Part shown: one piece after another, positions 6,941-8,225 of the stretch
How the letters are laid out: each line of letters starts with the position of its first letter
How positions within the stretch are numbered: the stretch's first letter is position 1
Origin: Candidatus Zixiibacteriota bacterium
GTDB lineage: Bacteria; Zixibacteria; MSB-5A5; SM1-73
Length of the DNA: 8,225 nucleotides
Direction of reading: 5' to 3'
Assembly: GCA_023127875.1 (NCBI GenBank)
Contig: JAGMFA010000090.1
Location: forward strand, 1-8,225
The notes under the pieces: generated by a model
Databases searched by the model: none
Seen by the model: the letters and a program-made list of their open reading frames with translations, nothing else
What the model was told of the DNA's origin: nothing
Position numbers and translations under genes: made by a program

Positions 6941-6982
6941 AAATTAAACCCATCCGGGTGATACCATTCCCCAGATGGGTTT
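6941..6982 (-). terminator. Rho-independent terminator of the barrel-protein gene
   Basis: On the minus strand AAACCCATCTGGG (6970-6982) pairs with CCCGGATGGGTTT (6946-6958). The stem is 13 bp with one U-G wobble and an 11-nt loop. The 3' arm runs into TTTAATTTAT, an interrupted U-rich tract. It starts 25 bp past the stop codon at 7008. The loop is longer and the tract weaker than ideal, but position and symmetry fit. Confidence 0.7.
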
Positions 6983-7007
6983 ATAACCACAATTCAGAAG
7001 TTCTGGA

Positions 7008-7673
7008 TTACTCGCCACCGGTGAAAAGATAGTAGGTGACTCCAGCGCCAAAGGTCAAAAATCCCTGATTGCCAAAATCCTCACCGAACTTGTCCGCGTC
7101 CTTCATCATCACAAAATGATAGTTCAACCTCCCGAAGACGGCAAGCTTCTCGGTGGCGAAATACTCCACGCCTCCACCAATGTTGATGCCGAGGCTTGAG
7201 GCTTTGAACTCTTCCCCTTCTTGAGCGGGAAGTTTATCCGTTCTCTCGTTTTTGGAGAAATACCACATATACATTCCCACTCCGGCGGTGGCGAAAGGAT
7301 TGAGCTTGTTGTCCTCAGCTTTCATCATGGGTCCGAAGTTGTAAGTGCCATTAACGGCGACGTAGGGCATGTTCAAGGCAGGAGTTAAATCCTCGTAGCC
7401 TGGGGGTTTCTCCTCGTCCTTTATGGTCATGTAGCCATAACCCACATTGAGTCCCACGGCAACTTTGTCAATAATTACATATTTTATCTCCACCGCAGGA
7501 AATCCATAAAAGCCGACCACATCTGACAGGTTATCCTCCGCGCTGACGCTTCCGTTTATGGGCAGAATCCCACCGGCCCAACCACTAAAACCGATGTGTT
7601 TGGACATATCCATCCCGTAAGCGGCGCTTGTGGCGAAGATTGCGATAACCAGAATGACAAAAAACTTTTTCAT
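7008..7673 (-). CDS. Outer-membrane beta-barrel protein, 221 aa
   Basis: A predicted small outer-membrane barrel of the OmpA/OmpW-like size class, likely eight strands; its cargo or role is unknown. The signal peptide has MKK, a hydrophobic core (about 4-14) and a plausible cleavage after A-Y-G at 20. The mature chain shows amphipathic strands with Gly and aromatic residues near the ends: 60-69, 71-83, 102-114, 127-139, 160-173, 177-190 and 204-217. The last strand ends in Y-Y-L-F followed by T-G-G-E, close to a C-terminal aromatic barrel signal. The ATG at 7673 has AGGAGG 8 nt upstream. It has its own promoter (7841-7869), a leader with a small ORF, and a terminator (6941-6982), so it is probably monocistronic apart from that ORF. 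The barrel call rests on strand pattern, not on a recognised specific family. Confidence 0.85.
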   Translation of the reverse strand: MKKFFVILVIAIFATSAAYGMDMSKHIGFSGWAGGILPINGSVSAEDNLSDVVGFYGFPAVEIKYVIIDKVAVGLNVGYGYMTIKDEEKPPGYEDLTPALNMPYVAVNGTYNFGPMMKAEDNKLNPFATAGVGMYMWYFSKNERTDKLPAQEGEEFKASSLGINIGGGVEYFATEKLAVFGRLNYHFVMMKDADKFGEDFGNQGFLTFGAGVTYYLFTGGE

Positions 7674-7734
7674 CCGTTCTCCCTCCTCTTATTTGATTTA
7701 AAAGGTTAATCAGGAAAAATGCGCCCCTTTTTTG

Positions 7735-7812
7735 TCAAAAAACACCTTTTGCTTTCTCACCCCCTTTCTTCATCTTGTTAAACTTCTCATATCCGACTTT
7801 CCGTTTTGACAT
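7735..7812 (-). CDS. 25-aa basic leader ORF upstream of the barrel gene
   Basis: The frame starts at ATG 7812, which has AAGGA 4 nt upstream, and ends at a TGA (7735-7737). It is the first ORF on the transcript expected from the promoter at 7841-7869, about 22 nt from the likely start site, and it ends 61 nt before the barrel-protein ATG. The peptide begins MSKRK and has eight Lys, one Arg and two Glu among 25 residues, with no hydrophobic segment. It could be a leader peptide that tunes translation or termination, a very small basic protein, or a chance ORF in the leader. I do not recognise it. Confidence 0.45.
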   Translation of the reverse strand: MSKRKVGYEKFNKMKKGGEKAKGVF

Positions 7813-7840
7813 ATTTTCCTTTCCATTGAAATTTTGATTA

Positions 7841-7869
7841 AGTATACGATAAACCATCTGGTTTGTCAA
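7841..7869 (-). promoter_or_regulatory. Strong sigma70-type promoter for the barrel-protein transcript
   Basis: On the minus strand the -35 box is TTGACA (7864-7869), exactly 17 nt (7847-7863) from a -10 box TATACT (7841-7846). An A-rich tract (7871-7889 on this strand) lies directly upstream, as in an UP element. Transcription should begin near 7834, giving a leader of about 160 nt before the barrel-protein start. These features suggest high expression. Confidence 0.85.
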
Positions 7870-7889
7870 CTATTTTTTTGTTTTTTTTG

Positions 7890-8153
7890 CAGATACTGAT
7901 ACGGCCATGCACTCAAAGAGAGAATAGATGTTTTGTCTGCTGTGGCGAGGCAAGATGCTCCACCTACCAATGAAGAATTTTAGAGCGGATGCGGGTGAAG
8001 CTACCGCTCCTTTTCCATGTTAACTGATCTTTGAAAAAAGATGGCTCAAATTTGGTCGAAGCCCTAGTTGAATTAGTTGTGAATGTAAAAGTTTATTTCC
8101 GCAGGGTTGTAGTCTGGGTTGGGGTGGTGGTTGAGGGGTGTTGAAAAAGTGTT
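7890..8153. other. Right intergenic region with weak inverted repeats
   Basis: I see no convincing gene. A 31-codon plus-strand ORF (7928-8023) has no good ribosome binding site and overlaps inverted repeats. GAGCGG (7983-7988) pairs with CCGCTC (8004-8009), with two further G-C pairs inside (7991-7992 with 8000-8001). A weaker GTGG/CCAC foldback spans 7942-7963. G-rich sequence follows at about 8101-8140. It looks like accumulated repeat DNA upstream of the promoter. Confidence 0.5.
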
Positions 8154-8178
8154 TTCGGAGTAAGAAAGCTTATCCGAA
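8154..8178. repeat. Hairpin-forming inverted repeat
   Basis: TTCGGAGTAAG (8154-8164) pairs with CTTATCCGAA (8169-8178) as a 10-bp stem with one bulged G and a 4-nt loop (AAAG). A smaller foldback, CGCC-TTC-GGCG, follows at about 8186-8196. The left arm shares 10 of 11 bases with 6556-6566 in the valS leader palindrome. Confidence 0.6.
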
Positions 8179-8196
8179 GTATCCCCCGCCTTCGGC

Positions 8197-8225
8197 GCTT
8201 ACTATTACCCACATCTCGAGGGTTG
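8197..8225 (-). repeat. Right copy of the 29-bp repeat, inverted
   Basis: Read on the minus strand, this matches 21-49 at 26 of 29 positions. The window ends exactly at the repeat's first base, so the element may continue beyond it. It is followed, in its own orientation, by two hairpins (8154-8196), where the left copy has only a purine-rich stretch. Confidence 0.6.

Noticed and set aside
7718..7740. Second TTGACA in the barrel-gene leader as a promoter
   Set aside because: No acceptable -10 box lies 16-18 nt downstream; the good promoter is at 7841-7869.
7928..8023. Plus-strand ORF of 31 codons
   Set aside because: It overlaps inverted repeats, has a poor ribosome binding site, and shows no recognisable motif.

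Overview
The window looks like a chromosomal segment from a Gram-negative, probably uncultured bacterium of moderate GC content. It carries an outer-membrane beta-barrel protein, a Sec-exported DUF4139-family protein and a long TPR lipoprotein next to a housekeeping valyl-tRNA synthetase. The gene content and the many intergenic palindromes fit an FCB-type or neighbouring candidate phylum, but that placement is inference; the sequence contains no rRNA or other taxonomic marker apart from ValS.

All four confident genes lie on the minus strand, so transcription runs from right to left. From the right: 7870-8225 is non-coding and repeat-rich. A near-consensus sigma70 promoter (7841-7869) drives a leader that contains a well-formed 25-codon ORF (7735-7812), followed by an outer-membrane barrel protein (7008-7673) and its terminator (6941-6982). 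A second good promoter (6586-6614) starts a leader of about 115 nt with two hairpins ahead of valS (3767-6463). Next come the DUF4139 protein (2131-3528) and the TPR lipoprotein (509-1987). The left 500 bases are mostly repeat, with one doubtful Cys-rich small ORF on the plus strand (245-421).

Three products are predicted to be envelope proteins: a beta-barrel, an exported protein and a lipoprotein. ValS is cytoplasmic, and nothing in the sequence ties it functionally to the others.

The most striking property is the density of palindromic elements. They occur in every intergenic gap, and one 28-bp element (4636-4663) sits in frame inside valS. The two ends of the window carry inverted copies of a 29-bp sequence (26/29 identical). 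An AT-rich palindrome of about 127 bp fills the gap between the last two genes, and a nested palindrome of about 156 bp lies near the left edge. I found no CRISPR array, transposase, tRNA, rRNA or recognisable defence system.
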